NCBI RefSeq assembly: GCF_963855985.1
Contig: NC_087116.1
Span: forward strand, 7,217,001-7,281,000
Direction of reading: 5' to 3'
Length of the DNA: 64,000 nt
Origin: Ostrinia nubilalis
Taxonomy: Eukaryota; Arthropoda; Insecta; Lepidoptera; Crambidae
The position numbers and the translations under genes are program-made. The notes beneath the pieces were generated by a model that was not told the DNA's origin, ran no database searches, and saw only the letters and a list, made by a program, of their open reading frames with translations. Below, piece after piece: positions 11,260-22,354 of the stretch (positions are counted from its first letter, which is position 1; each line of letters opens with the position of its first letter).

Positions 11260-11920
11260 GGTCAGCGATTGCCGCACTAATTGATGTCCTTTGAGCAACT
11301 TTGGCTATTAAACATTGTAGACTAAGACTATGATAGGTCATTGGATTATTAGAGTAGGCGCAAACCGTTGATTTTTAGTTGGCCGATAGTTGTGCCCGAT
11401 TTTAATTTGTATGAAGAATCGGCCAAATCGAATCGGCGTTGTGTGCGCACTCCCATACATGCCCATACTGATCAGCTGCCCGACTAAACTATCGGCCGAC
11501 GAAAAATCAACGGTGTGCGCCTATTCTTAGTTAGTATAGCTCGGGCCAATAGAAACCGGCAATTTTTACTAACAAATTCAAATTCTTTATTTGCTTAAAA
11601 ATAGCTACAAACTAGCTATGCCCGCAGTTACCGATAACATCACATACATATATACATATAAGACTATAATAATTTTTTGTTGAAAAATCACTCTTATTAA
11701 GTACAATAGGGCTGTTTCCTAGGTAAAAAAGCAAGAGTTTGGTTTATTAGTTCGTCATTTAACTTATCAAAAAATACTCGACACGTATTTTTCATTTTTT
11801 CAAACTAATGACAATTTAAAGAGACAAAGCGCGCCAAAGTTCAAAGGAAGAGGCATCGTGACGTCAAGGAGTGCTTAAGACTGTAGCACTTTGTGACGTC
11901 ACGCGGAAATTCAACGCACC
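11260..11920. other. No supported gene; one short inverted repeat
   Basis: Around 11358-11525 there is a weak palindrome in which GCAAACCGTTGATTTTTAGT and TTGGCCGAT are mirrored by ATCGGCCGACGAAAAATCAA and GGTGTGCGC, which may be a decayed MITE of about 170 bp. Nothing else is recognised. Confidence 0.4.
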
Positions 11921-11927
11921 ATTAATT

Positions 11928-12097
11928 CGTAATCACTCACTCACTCATCACGAAATCTCAGAAACTAAAGTGCTAGGAGTCTCAAATTTTGCATGGGGGT
12001 TCCTTTTAGAACGTAGGTGCTCACTAAAGCAGGATTTTGCAAAATTCAACCCCTAAAAAACGGGGTCCACGCGTACGAAGTCGCGGGCGGCCGCTAG
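11928..12097 (+). mobile_element. Short Helitron, subfamily 3-related
   Basis: It ends GCGTACGAAGTCGCGGGCGG then CCGCTAG before T at 12098. The body carries the ACTCACTCATCACGAAATCT and CTCAAATTTTGCATGGGGGT blocks that also occur at 13150-13390. The 5' boundary is uncertain. Confidence 0.65.
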
Positions 12098-12149
12098 TAA
12101 CATATTATAAGTGCGAGGACGAGGCAAGCTACTCGTAGTTCTTCATACA

Positions 12150-12334
12150 TCTACTATATAAAAATAAGTCGGGTTTTCCTTCCTGACGCTATAACTGCAG
12201 AACGCACGAACCGATTTCCACGGTTTTGCATTCGTTGGAAAGGTCTCGGGCTCCGTGAGGTTTATAGCAAAGAAAATTCAGGAAAATTTAACAAACGAAA
12301 TTCCACGCGGGCGAAGCCGCGGGCGGAAAGCTAG
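12150..12334 (+). mobile_element. Short Helitron, complete
   Basis: It starts TCTACTATATAAAAATAAGT and ends in the hairpin CGCGGGCGAAGCCGCG followed by GGCGGAAAGCTAG before T. Full length by both end signals. Confidence 0.8.
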
Positions 12335-12654
12335 TGATTTATATTTTGTGTAGCTAATATTGGGGTAAAACCTCAAAATCGTGAACAAAAACCTTCTCAG
12401 AGGTGATGCAACAAAGTAACAAACGTATTTCATATCGATTATACCGCCATTAAAAATTCACGATGGCGAGTAAACCTAGCTTTTATCCTAATGGAAAATA
12501 CAGGGTGTGCTTAAAAGATTTTAGCTTTAACAACACTGAAAGTTACGTTTTAATCGGTCAATCGATTAAACAGATTTTTATTAAAACTTTACAATGAGTG
12601 TTTTTGTTAATATGTCATAATCATTAGGTCATTTAGTCTCCATTTCAGGAGCAT

Positions 12655-12905
12655 GACCCTCTTTAATTTCGTTTCAGCTGAAAGACGTCCACTGCTGGAC
12701 AAAGGCCTCCCCCAAGGATTTCCACAAAGACCGGTCCTACGCCGCCCGCATCCAGGCACCTCCCGCGACCTTCACCTGATCGTCGGTCCACCTAGTGAGA
12801 GGCCTGCCTACGCTACGTCTTCCGGCTCATGGTTGCGACTCAAGAACTTTCCTGCCCCAGCGGCCATCAGCTCTGCGAGCTATGTGCCCCACTGCCACTT
12901 GATTT
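12655..12905 (-). mobile_element. RTE-type LINE 3' end, subfamily b
   Basis: On the minus strand it reads into the terminal reverse-transcriptase tail. Plus-strand landmarks are GACGTCCACTGCTGGACAAA and GCCTCCCCCAAGGATTTCC. It differs from the commoner subfamily (which has GAACATAGGC) by GGACAAAGGC. Related copies: 22355, 26455, 28664, 37675 and 37990. Confidence 0.7.
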
Positions 12906-13149
12906 TAACGATTCTGATTCAAGAATTCCTAAAATATGTACGCTAAACTTAGTACTTATATTATTTTAATCAGAACCGTGTACTAATTAATGAATTGGAG
13001 CAGAGTACAGCTGAAGAACTCCGCTTCAGTAATGTGAAATGTATTTTCACTGGACCGCTAATTACTACGCTAAATTCCCAGAATAGGGTTCCTAGTGGTT
13101 GATGCTGGAACGGCTGGAAATATTATTTGTTGGACCGTCTTTCTAAAAG

Positions 13150-13390
13150 CGAAAGGTTACTGACTGACTCACTCATCACGAAATCTAAGAAACTACAAGT
13201 GCTGGCAGTCTCAAATTTTGCAACCCCCGTTTGCTGGTTCCCTGTTAGATTTTGAAAAAGGGTTGAATTTTGAAAAATCCCGTCTTAGTGAGCACCTATG
13301 TTCAAAAAGAACCCCCATGCAAAATTTGAGACTCCTAGCACTTGTAGTTTCTGAAAATTCATTATGAGTCAATAAGTCCGTCAGTGACTT
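13150..13390. repeat. Helitron-derived fragments, inverted
   Basis: Segments carry CTCACTCATCACGAAATCTA and TCAAATTTTGCAACCCCC, and then an inverted piece GCAAAATTTGAGACTCCTAG. They are the body of the element at 11928, rearranged head to head. No clean ends. Confidence 0.5.
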
Positions 13391-13719
13391 TTCGCTTTAC
13401 TAGATATAGACCTATATTTATTCTCAGTAAGTACGGAACCCAAAACTTGAATCCAAAGCTCGCAGTGTTTTTCCAACCGACCCTAGCGAGAGGTTTTTGG
13501 AATATTTTTATTTCGTGCTCCGGTAAACAACTCGGTTTGCCCACGAACAGATTAAAATTTTCATGTTTTAAAATAGCTGGTATTCTGTAATTTAAATCTT
13601 ACTATTTGGCTATCCTTTTCTCTCTATAATTCATCATCATCAGTTCATTCAGTCTCCACTGCAGGAGCACGACCCTCTCTAATTTACCAGAGGCAAATGG
13701 TGAATTAGAGTAGAGTCAC

Positions 13720-13955
13720 AGAATAATAATAAGTACTTCGTACAGAAGATTTTCTTCGCGAAGGTATTTAAAAAAATGTATGCTCAATGTCGTTAACAAT
13801 ATGGTGTAATTTAGCTTGTCTCAAGAGTCGAGCACCATTTTGTTGACAAACGTCAGTGATCGGTACTGCGCCGAAGACATAGGGCTGACTTCGGTAAAAT
13901 GATGTGTGACGTGAGGTGCCAAACTGCGAAAAATGGCGGAGGAAATACATGAATA
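13720..13955. repeat. Long interspersed repeat, inverted copy at 63341-63590
   Basis: The stretch from AATAATAATAAGTACTTCGT through CTTCGCGAAGGTATTTAAAA to GAAAAATGGCGGAGGAAATA is matched in reverse complement at 63341-63590 with few changes over about 230 bp. An ORF read through it (98 codons, minus) is not conserved as protein and is not called. The class is unknown. Confidence 0.7.
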
Positions 13956-14131
13956 AGCATGAATTATATTTTGTGTTTCTAATATTATTCAGGCATTTAA
14001 AAATACTGCAGAGTATTAATTGCACCACCGTTTTTACATATGGTTTATTGTCTTTACAATGCAAATGGCTGAAGAATACGTGCGTGCGTCAATACTCGCT
14101 CGTGATTGTCCTGTCGATTTGGTATCTCAGG

Positions 14132-14408
14132 CAGTAGCGGCGTAAGGGGGGGGCGGTGGGGGCGGTCCGCCCCGGGTGCCAAGCATCAGGGGGTGACACA
14201 AGTCGCGCAGATTAGTACTCACTGCCGCATCTGCATGGCAAGTTTGCGGTCTATATCATGATACGGGGGGAAAGGGGTGCGATTGTCTTTCAATCTTAGA
14301 ATCGGTAGGTTAACCCTGGGGGGTACCAGGGGGTGCCTTAGGACTTATGACGGGGGGGGGGGGGGGGGGTGATCGCCCCGGGTACCAACCCATGCTACGC
14401 CGCCACTG
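14132..14408. mobile_element. hAT-type MITE with 8-bp target duplication
   Basis: The TIRs are CAGTAGCGGCGTA at the left and TACGCCGCCACTG at the right; CAGTGGCGG is a known style of hAT end. Perfect 8-bp duplications ATCTCAGG lie at 14124-14131 and 14409-14416. The interior is extremely G-rich, with a G-run of about 18 near 14352 and repeated GGGGTGCC/GGGTACCAGG phrases. No ORF. Confidence 0.85.
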
Positions 14409-14460
14409 ATCTCAGGAGGGGTAGTCGCGCGTGTTTTGTTTTCGATGCAAACTCGCGGAG

Positions 14461-14927
14461 ATGAACAGGCCTGGTAGAGTCTACAACCAATGTGTGTTAC
14501 CAGTGATGACTTATGGTTCGGAAACGTGGCCTCTCACTATAGGCTCAAACAGAAGCTCAAACTTGCACAGCGTGCTATGGAGAGGGCTATGCTCGGTGTT
14601 TCTTTACGAGATCGAATCAGAAATGAGGAGATCTGTAAACGAACTAAAGTCGCTGACATAGCCCGACGGATTAGCAAGCTGAAGTGGCAATGGGCAGGGC
14701 ACAGTACGCAGAACTGACGGCCGATGGGGCATTAAGGAAGGTTCCGGAGTGGAGGCTGCGTACCGGAAAGCGCAGCGTAGGACGTCCACCCACAAGGTGG
14801 ACCGACGACATCATAAAGGTAGCAGGAAGGCGCTGGACCCAGGCCGCTACCAACCGGCCATTGTGGAAATCATTGGGGGAGGCCTATGTTCAGCAGTGGA
14901 CGTCCTATGGCTGAGATGATGATGATG
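14461..14927 (+). pseudogene. RTE-type LINE reverse transcriptase C-terminal tail, frameshifted
   Basis: This is the longest RTE remnant in the window. One frame reads the end of the reverse transcriptase, including QCVLPVMTYGSETW and a RAMERAMLGVSLRDRIRNEE region, and the next frame reads GKRSVGRPPTRWTDDIIKVA and SLGEAYVQQWTSYG before a stop and an ATGATGATGATG tail. A frame change near 14690-14710 breaks the ORF. The DNA upstream of 14461 is unrelated, so it is a 5'-truncated insertion. No endonuclease or palm-domain motifs survive. Confidence 0.8.
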
Positions 14928-15001
14928 AAATGGAGGATTTGGCATACACTCTGGCCAGACGGGTTCACGGGTTGGAGAGGCAATTACGAAAATAAAAATT
15001 A

Positions 15002-15118
15002 GACCGAACAACCCAACCAATGAAGGTCAAGTTTGTCCCAGGGGAAAGTTAATGTCATTGGACCCGCAACGAAATTAATCAGAAGAACATAGAAGTTCGA
15101 AGTTAAGGTTCAAATAGG
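15002..15118 (+). repeat. R1 repeat, partial
   Basis: It contains CCAACCAATGAAGGTCAAGT, CAACGAAATTAATCAGAAGA and AACATAGAAGTTCGAAGTTA. This is an uninterrupted version of the Polinton target junction with a small deletion. Confidence 0.65.
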
Positions 15119-15636
15119 CAAGTAAACAATTCCTTCTTCTAATAGGTACAAAACAACTGTCACCGGAATCGTCACGGAATCGAACCCGCTAACAGTACCC
15201 GGACCGGCGGCCAAGCGTGACCGGAAGTGGCCGTTACTCCCCGTAGCCACCGTCACATCCGGTTGCGGCGGAAGAGCGTAATTATTGATGTGTTTTTAAA
15301 CATTTGAGATGGAATGCTGTAATTGTAATATTTGGGGAAAGCACGGATGTGAAGGGCCAAGTTTTGGTCATTAATGAGTAGGTATGGTTAGATTGTGAAG
15401 TTTAGTATTTTGTACTAATGATGGAACAACAAGGCAAACAAGTGGCATCTTGATGCCGCTGTAATGGGCAAAAAAATGTGTAATTGATTTGTTATTACAC
15501 TAAGCATTACAAAAGTGGTATAAAACAAAACTTAACTGTGGTTTTAAAGAACTTTTTAAAACTTATTTATCGCATGATACTAGTACGTTTTTTTCGGTTC
15601 ATTTTCAAATGGATGATTTGGCCAGGCTGTGTTCCA

Positions 15637-15812
15637 TCCTACTAATATTATAAATGCGAAAGTTTGTATGTCTGGATGTCAGAATGTCTGGATGTTTGTT
15701 ACTCTATCACGCTAAAACTACTGAACGTATTTTGATGAAACTTTACAGTATTATTGTTTATAACCCAGAATAACACATAGGGTATAATTTATGACGACGT
15801 GACAAACTAAAT
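15637..15812 (+). mobile_element. Lep1-like Helitron, 3' end missing
   Basis: It begins TCCTACTAATATTATAAATG. The body is intact up to GTGACAAACTAAATT, then joins the foldback at 15818 without the GC hairpin or CTAG. Truncated by or joined to the neighbouring element. Confidence 0.75.
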
Positions 15813-15817
15813 TGACT

Positions 15818-15996
15818 AAAATAGACACGGGTGTTAACGCGATCTTTATTAATGAGTTACATTATGTACCCACGGCTTGACGTTTTAGCTGCTATAGTGC
15901 TTGTGACCACGGCTGCAGCATAGCAGCCGAAACGTCAAGCCGTGAGTACATAATGTAACTCATTCATAAAAACCCGTGTCTTTCTATTTTATTTGG
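15818..15996. repeat. Foldback, arms about 80 bp, loop about 20 bp
   Basis: The left arm (GACACGGGTGTTAACGCG, then GAGTTACATTATGTACCCAC and GGCTTGACG) is mirrored by the right arm (CGTCAAGCCGTGAGTACATA, TGTAACTCATTCATAAAAAC and CCGTGTC). Arms are imperfect. A single-arm version lies at 5137 and a partial one at 16516. Confidence 0.75.
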
Positions 15997-16017
15997 GTCA
16001 ATATATGGTCAAAATAA

Positions 16018-16515
16018 TCTATACTTATAATAAATCTGTAGAGAGGTCAATTCTGTACCTGAAATATATCTTCAAAATAACTATCAGGGGGTGATTAGTG
16101 ATCGATACTGATGCCAAAAATGCAATCAGTTAAATTTTTGTCTGTCTGTCTGTCTGTCCGTCTGTATGTTTCTTATAGAAACAAAAACTACTTGACGGAT
16201 TTTAACGAAACTTGGTACAATTATTCTTCATACTCTTGGGCTGGTTATAGTATACTTAGGAATTCCCAAGGGAACGGGAATTAGCGGGAAAATCCTTTTG
16301 TATGAAAAATCTAAACCGCTTAAGTTAGACGCTTGAAATTTGGCATGCAGGTATCTTAGTAAACTTAAAGCTTAGTTACAACAGGATATTGCAAAATTTC
16401 CACGGGAACGGGAGTTAGCGGGAAAAAACATTTGTATGAAAAAATCTAAACCGCGTAAGATAGATGAAGGGGGTAAAACGGGATCCACGCGTACGAAGTC
16501 GCGTGCGGCCGCTAG
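16018..16515 (+). mobile_element. Longer Helitron (498 bp), subfamily 3 end
   Basis: It starts TCTATACTTATAATAAATCT and ends GCGTACGAAGTCGCGTGCGG then CCGCTAG before T. It contains GTCTGTCTGTCTGTCTGTCC and a duplicated internal unit with GGGAACGGGAATTAGCGGGA and GGGAACGGGAGTTAGCGGGA about 140 bp apart. Both flanks carry a copy of the same segment of about 60 bp, which is unexpected for a Helitron. Confidence 0.7.
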
Positions 16516-16851
16516 TCATTCATAAAGACCCGTGTCTTTCTATTTAATTTGGGTCAAAATATGGTCAAAATAGTATCAAATAAAACCTACGACTATCTGC
16601 CCACTGGCCTGTGACGTCATAGTAGGGTCCCACGCCCTGTTTTGTTCCCTAACGATGAGTGGTTATCTACATCCCCTACTGCACGGTTGGATGCGCGCGG
16701 GTTCGACACCTTGCTGGAGCAAGGTGGTTTTTTATGGCCATCATAAATTATTGTCCACCTTGTGTAGGCTTGAGTTTAACAATGGATGACAAATTGTTTT
16801 TGTTTGCTTGTTCTTTAAAAGTAAGTACATAAATTAGAATAATAAACTACT

Positions 16852-16970
16852 AGCAGGTAGCAGGAAGGTGCTAGATGCAGACCGCCACCAACCGGCCGAT
16901 GTGGAAATCATGGGGGAGGCCTATGTTCAGCAGTGGACGTCCTGTGCCTGAAATGATGATGATGGTGATG
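16852..16970 (+). mobile_element. RTE-type LINE 3' end
   Basis: GTAGCAGGAAGGTGCTAGAT through CAGCAGTGGACGTCCTGTGC ending ATGATGATGATGGTGATGA. Truncated. Confidence 0.75.
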
Positions 16971-16984
16971 AAACTAATAGCGTT

Positions 16985-17210
16985 CGGCTTCGTCCCTGTC
17001 TAATTCAGTAGAAGGACGGATAGTCATGCAAGCAAACGTGTTCTATAATTCCAAAAATTGGGATAAAAACTATGTCCTTTCAATCCCCAAGACTCAAACC
17101 ATCTATACACTAAATTTCATCAAAATCGGTTCAGTGGTTAAGGCATCAAAGCGTAACAGACAGAGTTACTTTCGCATTTATAATATTAAAGTAGGGATTA
17201 CATCATTACT
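16985..17210 (-). mobile_element. Helitron subfamily 2, decayed
   Basis: It shares GGGATAAAAACTATGTCCTT and ATTTCATCAAAATCGGTTCA with intact copies and has the TTCGCATTTATAATATTA end, but the GC hairpin end near 16985 is degraded (GGCTTCGTCC only). Confidence 0.65.
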
Positions 17211-17212
17211 AA

Positions 17213-17429
17213 TATTATAAATGCGTAACTGTCTGTCTGTCTTTCTGTGTCGGTATCACGCCCAATCGCTGAACCGATTTTGATGAAATTTGGCATAGAG
17301 ATAGTTTGAGTCCTGGGAAAGGACATAGGATAGTTTTTATCCCGGTTTTTGAAACAGGGGCGCGCGCGATAAAGTTTTTCAGTGACAGATAAAATTTACT
17401 CGCGGGCGAAGCTGCGGGCAGAAAGCTAG
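17213..17429 (+). mobile_element. Helitron subfamily 2, complete
   Basis: It starts TCATTACTAATATTATAAAT and ends GCGGGCGAAGCTGCGGGC then AGAAAGCTAG before T. It lies head to head with the decayed copy at 16985. Confidence 0.8.
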
Positions 17430-18400
17430 TAAAGAATAGTCTCGCTCAAACGCTATTCTTACAAATATCTCTCAATGACATAAAATATATTCGACAGATG
17501 CAAAAATAATGCCCAAAAAATATTCATACGGCATAGAAAAGGCATTATATTTTTAATATCGCTCGATGTCTGAATACGCGCCTGCCACCTGTCGCGGCAT
17601 ATGGCCGATTGGAACGCAATCTGAATAGGACTCTATTGTTATAAGTATACGGTCGAAATTTTATTGGAAGTAATTTTTTTTAAGTTATTTTTATGTGCAT
17701 TAGAATTGGAACTTTATTTATTTGGGACTAAAGTTTAAATTTCATTGTGTTGGTGATCTTTTTGGTTATAAAGAAACAGGTGAATTGAGACTTTATAGCT
17801 GGTGTATTTAAAGTTAAAGTTGCCATGTTTTTGTATCCAAATTCGATTTTTATTGTTACACATGAGCAGTCGCGGTTGTGGGACAAACGTTTTATGTTAA
17901 TTTTTGGGTAAAAAATAACTTTTGAAGGGCTGGTCTTGGTCACGGTCATTTTGAATTAAAACAGGTTAAAATTGTATGTGTGTAGATAAAAACTTTAAAA
18001 ACCTTTTAATCCTGCTGAGTAGGAACGAGTCTTCCAGCAACTTGGCCCACTTTTAGCTTTGTCCGCGGGCCAAGTGGCTAAAGCCTGGTCCGTGAGCACG
18101 TAGAATTTTGTCCAATGACCCCAAGCTACCCATCCTTATCCCTCGCGCGTAATTATATTGCTGTCGCGACTGTGCGACGCGCGCCCGCAGTGAGTGTGCG
18201 AGATTGAATTATTGCAATTGCAAATATTATTTGTATAGGTTTTGTGATTTGTCGACAATCACTATAACAGGTAGGTACTTGCTTATTGGACTAAAATGTA
18301 CCCGCAAAGATGTGAACCCAAAAACCTCCGCCGCTTATAAACGAAAGGGCCACAAGTGAAAATGATCGGTGATTCGGTTTTGGCCAAAAAATTATTACCC
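17430..18400. other. No recognisable feature
   Basis: I see no coding motif, element end or repeat shared with the rest of the window. The 73-codon minus ORF at 17728-17949 has no recognisable domain and is not called. Confidence 0.4.
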
Positions 18401-18401
18401 A

Positions 18402-18595
18402 TCTATACTAATATTATAAAGAGGTAAAGTTTGTGTGTTTGTATATTTGTTAAATTGTAAGGGGTAATCTCGGGATCTACTGAACCGATTTTAAAAATTC
18501 TTTCACCAATAGCAAGCCACATTATTGCTGAATGTCATAGGTTATATAAAAAACCGAAACTTTCCACGCGGGCGAAGCCGCGGGCGGAATGCTAG
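18402..18595 (+). mobile_element. Short Helitron, complete
   Basis: It starts TCTATACTAATATTATAAAG and ends in hairpin CGCGGGCGAAGCCGCGG followed by GCGGAATGCTAG before T. Confidence 0.8.
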
Positions 18596-18955
18596 TATTT
18601 TTATATTTCCCGAAAACACTAGTCAAAATCGGCTTCCAAACAACTCAAAGTTAAAGACAAAATTCCTTTATTTGCATGGACTATTAAAAATAGTGCTTAC
18701 AGAGCACTTTTGATATGCACTATAAGATCCTGCAAAAAACAGTTTCTGTCATATACAGGGTGTCTCCGCACTCTCCGTGGGAACAAGTTCTAAGTCAAAC
18801 TCCTTACAAGAGTCGAACCCCGGACTCCACAAGGCATGAATATTCAACACTCACGCTAGCTCCCTCGCATAATTAGCACTCGTATGTTACCTGTAACAAA
18901 GTCAGAGAATTAAATTAGTAGGTTGTAAACTTGTAACATAATATTCATTTCAGTA

Positions 18956-19112
18956 TAGGACGTCTGTCTACCCACAAGGTGGACCGACGACCTCATAAAT
19001 GTAGCGGGAAGGCGCTGGATGCAGGCCGCTACAAACCGGTCATTGTGGAAGTCATTGGGGGAGGCCTATGTTCAGCAGTGGACGTCCTGTGGCTGAAATT
19101 ATGATGATGAAC
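18956..19112 (+). mobile_element. RTE-type LINE 3' end
   Basis: GGACGTCTGTCTACCCACAA, GGTGGACCGACGACC, GGCGCTGGATGCAGGCCGCT, CAGCAGTGGACGTCCTGTGG, then ATGATGATGA. Confidence 0.75.
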
Positions 19113-19302
19113 ATATTAATTTCATTTATAAATAAAACTAGCTGATCAGGCGAACTCCGTACCTCCTAGGTTCATCAGAAATAATCTAGGATAGGATTTA
19201 ATGGTGAAAGATTTTTTCAAATTGTTCCTGTAGTTTCGGGGCCTGTTCAATTCAAACAAAAATATATTTTTTTCCTCTTATTGTTAGTCTACTCTTGTTA
19301 GG

Positions 19303-19490
19303 GCCCGTTTCCACAGCAATCCAGTTTTGACGTATGTTAATGTGACATGCAATAAATAATTTGAATTTGAATTTGACGTATCCAGTAATTTCCAGGATCC
19401 CGAAAACTGTGTGTGTGATTTTGAAATCCGAATTCCTGATACGAACGTTTCGTTTTACGGGACATTGCAAACGGGGATGTTCGTGTGAAT
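19303..19490. mobile_element. M3 MITE copy, diverged
   Basis: GGGCCCGTTTCCACAGCAAT and CCAGTTTTGACG lead into CCAGTAATTTCCAGGATCCC and an ACGGGACATTGCAAACGGG segment, matching the order of M3 blocks. About 40 bp (AATAAATAATTTGAATTTGA) are inserted within the first block. The right end is missing. Confidence 0.5.
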
Positions 19491-20567
19491 ATCCCATCAA
19501 AACATAAATGTAAAATGAGAGTCAAGTTCAATTCGACAAAAGAGTTGAGAATGATGAGTTCAAAAGTGACTCCAAATGGTTCTATTACTTGAACTTGGCT
19601 TGACACGCTACCGTGTGTGTGTCTAGATATTAAAACAGGTACCACGAAAATTCATAGAGCATTTTAAATTACAATACTTAATTACAAATCTCCCTAAAAT
19701 CCATTAAAAAGCCGACGTTGAAGTCAAACAGAAATCTTCTGGAAACTTCCAAATGCTTCGGAAATAACTCCAATTAATACTTAAAATGGAATCCCTTTGA
19801 AAATCCGTCTATTTGCTCAAAACTCAAGCGGAAATTGTTTACACAGTTTTTAATTCCAAGTGCTTGTTTTAGTGATGTGCAATTTCTTTGTCGATATTTT
19901 CACGATAGTTTTTTTTTGGTAACATTAAGCTTGAATGATAAAAACGTTCGTAGTGAAATTCTTTTATGTCGGTTAAAAACAAATTGATAAGAGTGAGATA
20001 GGTAGACTGCAAATATTATTATTTCTTCAGAAAGGAAGAAGCCTATTCCCTTCGCCTAATGGCTAAGGGTGACATAAGTACTTCAAACATAAAAAAATAC
20101 TCATTTTTTTAATTAAATCAGTTATATCCCTTTTCCTTTTGCCCCACAAGTCTGTAATGTCTTCGTGAAGTCTTCATTCATTTCATTTAAATAAAATACA
20201 ATTATGGCTTTCAACAATCTAACCTTGTTCGTTTTATCGACTATCGATATTCAACCGAACAACACTAGTATTTCCTATATTTGGAGCGCAGCCAGCACAC
20301 AGTGGTTATTGGAAATACTATTTAAAAGCTTCCAATAGTGCTTTTTTCGTGGGATTTAACTCTTAAGGATTGGAATTTGGATTCAAAGAGATTTTACACG
20401 CTATTGGAATTCCAGAAAACTTTAAATAATTTTACACTAAGAAAATTTAAATTCTGGACGAATGCAGAGAAAACATGAATCCTGAAGTTTACCAAATCAA
20501 AAATTGAGGCAACGTTTCATAATTTATCGTATGCTTTTTACATCAATTTTTACCCAACGGGATTTAA

Positions 20568-20862
20568 CTCGGGAACTAAAGTCGCTGACATAGCCCGACG
20601 GATTAGCAAGCTGAAGTGGCAATGGGCAGGGCACATAGTACGCAGAACTGACGGCCGATGGGGCAGCAAGGTTCTGGGGTGGAGGTCGCGTACCGGAAAA
20701 CGCAGCGTGGGACGTCCACCCACAAGGTGGACCGACGACATCATAAAGGTAGCAGGAAGGCGCTGGACGCAGGCCGCTACCAACCGGGCAACATGGAAAG
20801 CATTGGGGGAGGCCTATGTTCAGCAGTGGACGTCCTATGGCTGAGATGATGATGATGATTCA
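20568..20862 (+). mobile_element. RTE-type LINE 3' end
   Basis: From GGAACTAAAGTCGCTGACAT through AAGCTGAAGTGGCAATGGGC and GTGGGACGTCCACCCACAAG to CAGCAGTGGACGTCCTATGG and ATGATGATGATGAT. Two indels split the peptide between frames. Confidence 0.8.
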
Positions 20863-20953
20863 AATCTGTAACTGCTAGTCGGACTGGTTTTGCACATTAC
20901 TACATACCACCATACCTTCTTTGCCTTTTAGTCGATTCAAGAAAATAAGACCA

Positions 20954-21083
20954 ACGTGGACCGACGACCTGATAAAGGTAGCAGGAAGGCGCTGGATGCA
21001 GGCCGCTACCAACCGTGCGATGTGGAAGTCATTGGGGGAGGCCTATGTTCAGCAGTGGACGTCCTATGGCTGAAATGACTTTT
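20954..21083 (+). mobile_element. RTE-type LINE 3' end, no tail
   Basis: AACGTGGACCGACGACCTGA through CAGCAGTGGACGTCCTATGG, then TGAAATGACTTTTTC; the ATGATG tail is essentially absent. Confidence 0.7.
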
Positions 21084-21454
21084 TCAATTGTCTTTGGTAG
21101 ATTCTACAAACCTATGCAATTTTAAATCTAAGCCAAAATCTAGTTTTAATTTCATTATCTTTTCATTCCTTTCTTTATCTTTCATTTTCTTTTGAATAAA
21201 TGATCTTTTATCTTTTATCTTTATCTTTTTTCCATTTATTTTTTAAGCTTGCAACAAGCTTAGCATGAAGCTACATATTTCTGTAGCAATATCACTCGTA
21301 TTACAACTAACTGAAGGTGCTAGTGTTTACCTGGATATACCGTCAGTCCATTCAACGGTTTTTATACCCTCGGGTATGCTTTACTGAGAGAATTACTTGC
21401 TATACCTAGAGGGTAAGTGAATACATACGAGATGAAAGAACGGCGAGCAATATG

Positions 21455-21640
21455 GGACTTAAAACTGGGACTATTCCCACTACTCGTTCCCACTGCAACT
21501 CCTGTGTAGCCAGGATCTACAGCTTGACCGCCGACAATCCAGCCAGAGAAGGTCAAGTTTGTCCCGGGGAAAGTTAAACTGTCATTGGACACGCAACGAA
21601 ATTAATCAGAAGAACGTAGAGTTCGAAGTTATGGATTGAT
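21455..21640 (+). repeat. R1 repeat copy
   Basis: ACTCCTGTGTAGCCAGGATC, CTACAGCTTGACCGCC, AAGTTTGTCCCGGGGAAAGT, GAAATTAATCAGAAGAACGT then AGAGTTCGAAGTTA. The six target bases of the Polinton are altered here. A second R1 copy follows in tandem at 21680. Confidence 0.7.
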
Positions 21641-21679
21641 TTCTAAGGTACACGTAAGTATAAACGGGATTACTACGAG

Positions 21680-22044
21680 ACTATTCACACCTCTCATTCC
21701 CACTGCAACTCCTGTGTAGCCAGGATCTACAGCTTGACCGCCAATAACCCAACCAGTGAAGGCCATTGTTAAACTGTCATTGGACCCGCAATGCAACTAA
21801 ACATAGATGAGAGATTAGAAGTTAGGGAAACACTTCCTCGTAGGACGTCCACCCACAAGGACCGACGACCTCATAAAGGTAGCGGGAAGGCGCTGGATGC
21901 AGGCCGCTACCAACCGGGCAACATGGAAATCATTGGGGGAGGACTATGTTCAGCAGTGGACGTCCTGTGGCTGAAAATGATGATGATGATGATGATGATC
22001 ATACGAGTACACTTCCTTCCAGAGCAAAGCGGATGACAGGTGAC
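21680..22044 (+). repeat. R1 repeat copy, split by an RTE insertion
   Basis: It starts near GACTATTCACACCTCTCATT and runs to TAGGGAAACACTTCCT. The 3' part resumes at ACACTTCCTTCCAGAGCAAA and ends near GGATGACAGGTGAC. The 170-bp RTE piece between carries 9-bp direct repeats at its edges. Confidence 0.7.
21839..22008 (+). mobile_element. RTE 3' end inserted in R1, with target duplication
   Basis: ACACTTCCT occurs at 21830-21838 and again at 22009-22017. Between them lies a 5'-truncated RTE tail ending in a long (ATG)n run. The repeated ATG run plus flanking duplication shows target-primed insertion into R1. Confidence 0.85.
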
Positions 22045-22065
22045 TTGTTGATCTATTTTTTTAGT

Positions 22066-22300
22066 CAACCGTTTGGTGTAGTGGTTCGAAACGGACTACT
22101 ATTCCGGAGGTTGCGGGTTCGATTCCCGCACAGCACAAACATTTCTGTGCATGAACATATTTGTTTGTATTGGACTGAGTGTTTTCTATGTATAATATGT
22201 TTATATCTGTTGTCTAGTACCCATAGTACAAGCTTTGTTTAGTTTGGGACTAGAAGCGCAGTGTAAAATGTTCAAGGATATTTATTTATTATTTATTTAT
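22066..22300 (+). repeat. tRNA-derived SINE (SINE-A)
   Basis: Head with box A TGGTGTAGTGG and box B GGTTCGATTCC, body with TATTGGACTGAGTG and GTTTGGGACTAGAAGCGCAG, ending in TTTATTTATTATTTATTTAT. Full-length-like. Confidence 0.8.
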
Positions 22301-22354
22301 ACTCGTATAGCATGATTTAGGTCTGTCTTTAAAAAGATCAAATACCACCTCGTT

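Noticed and set aside
13768..14064. 98-codon ORF (minus)
   Set aside because: It lies in the repeat copied at 63341; the frame is not kept there.
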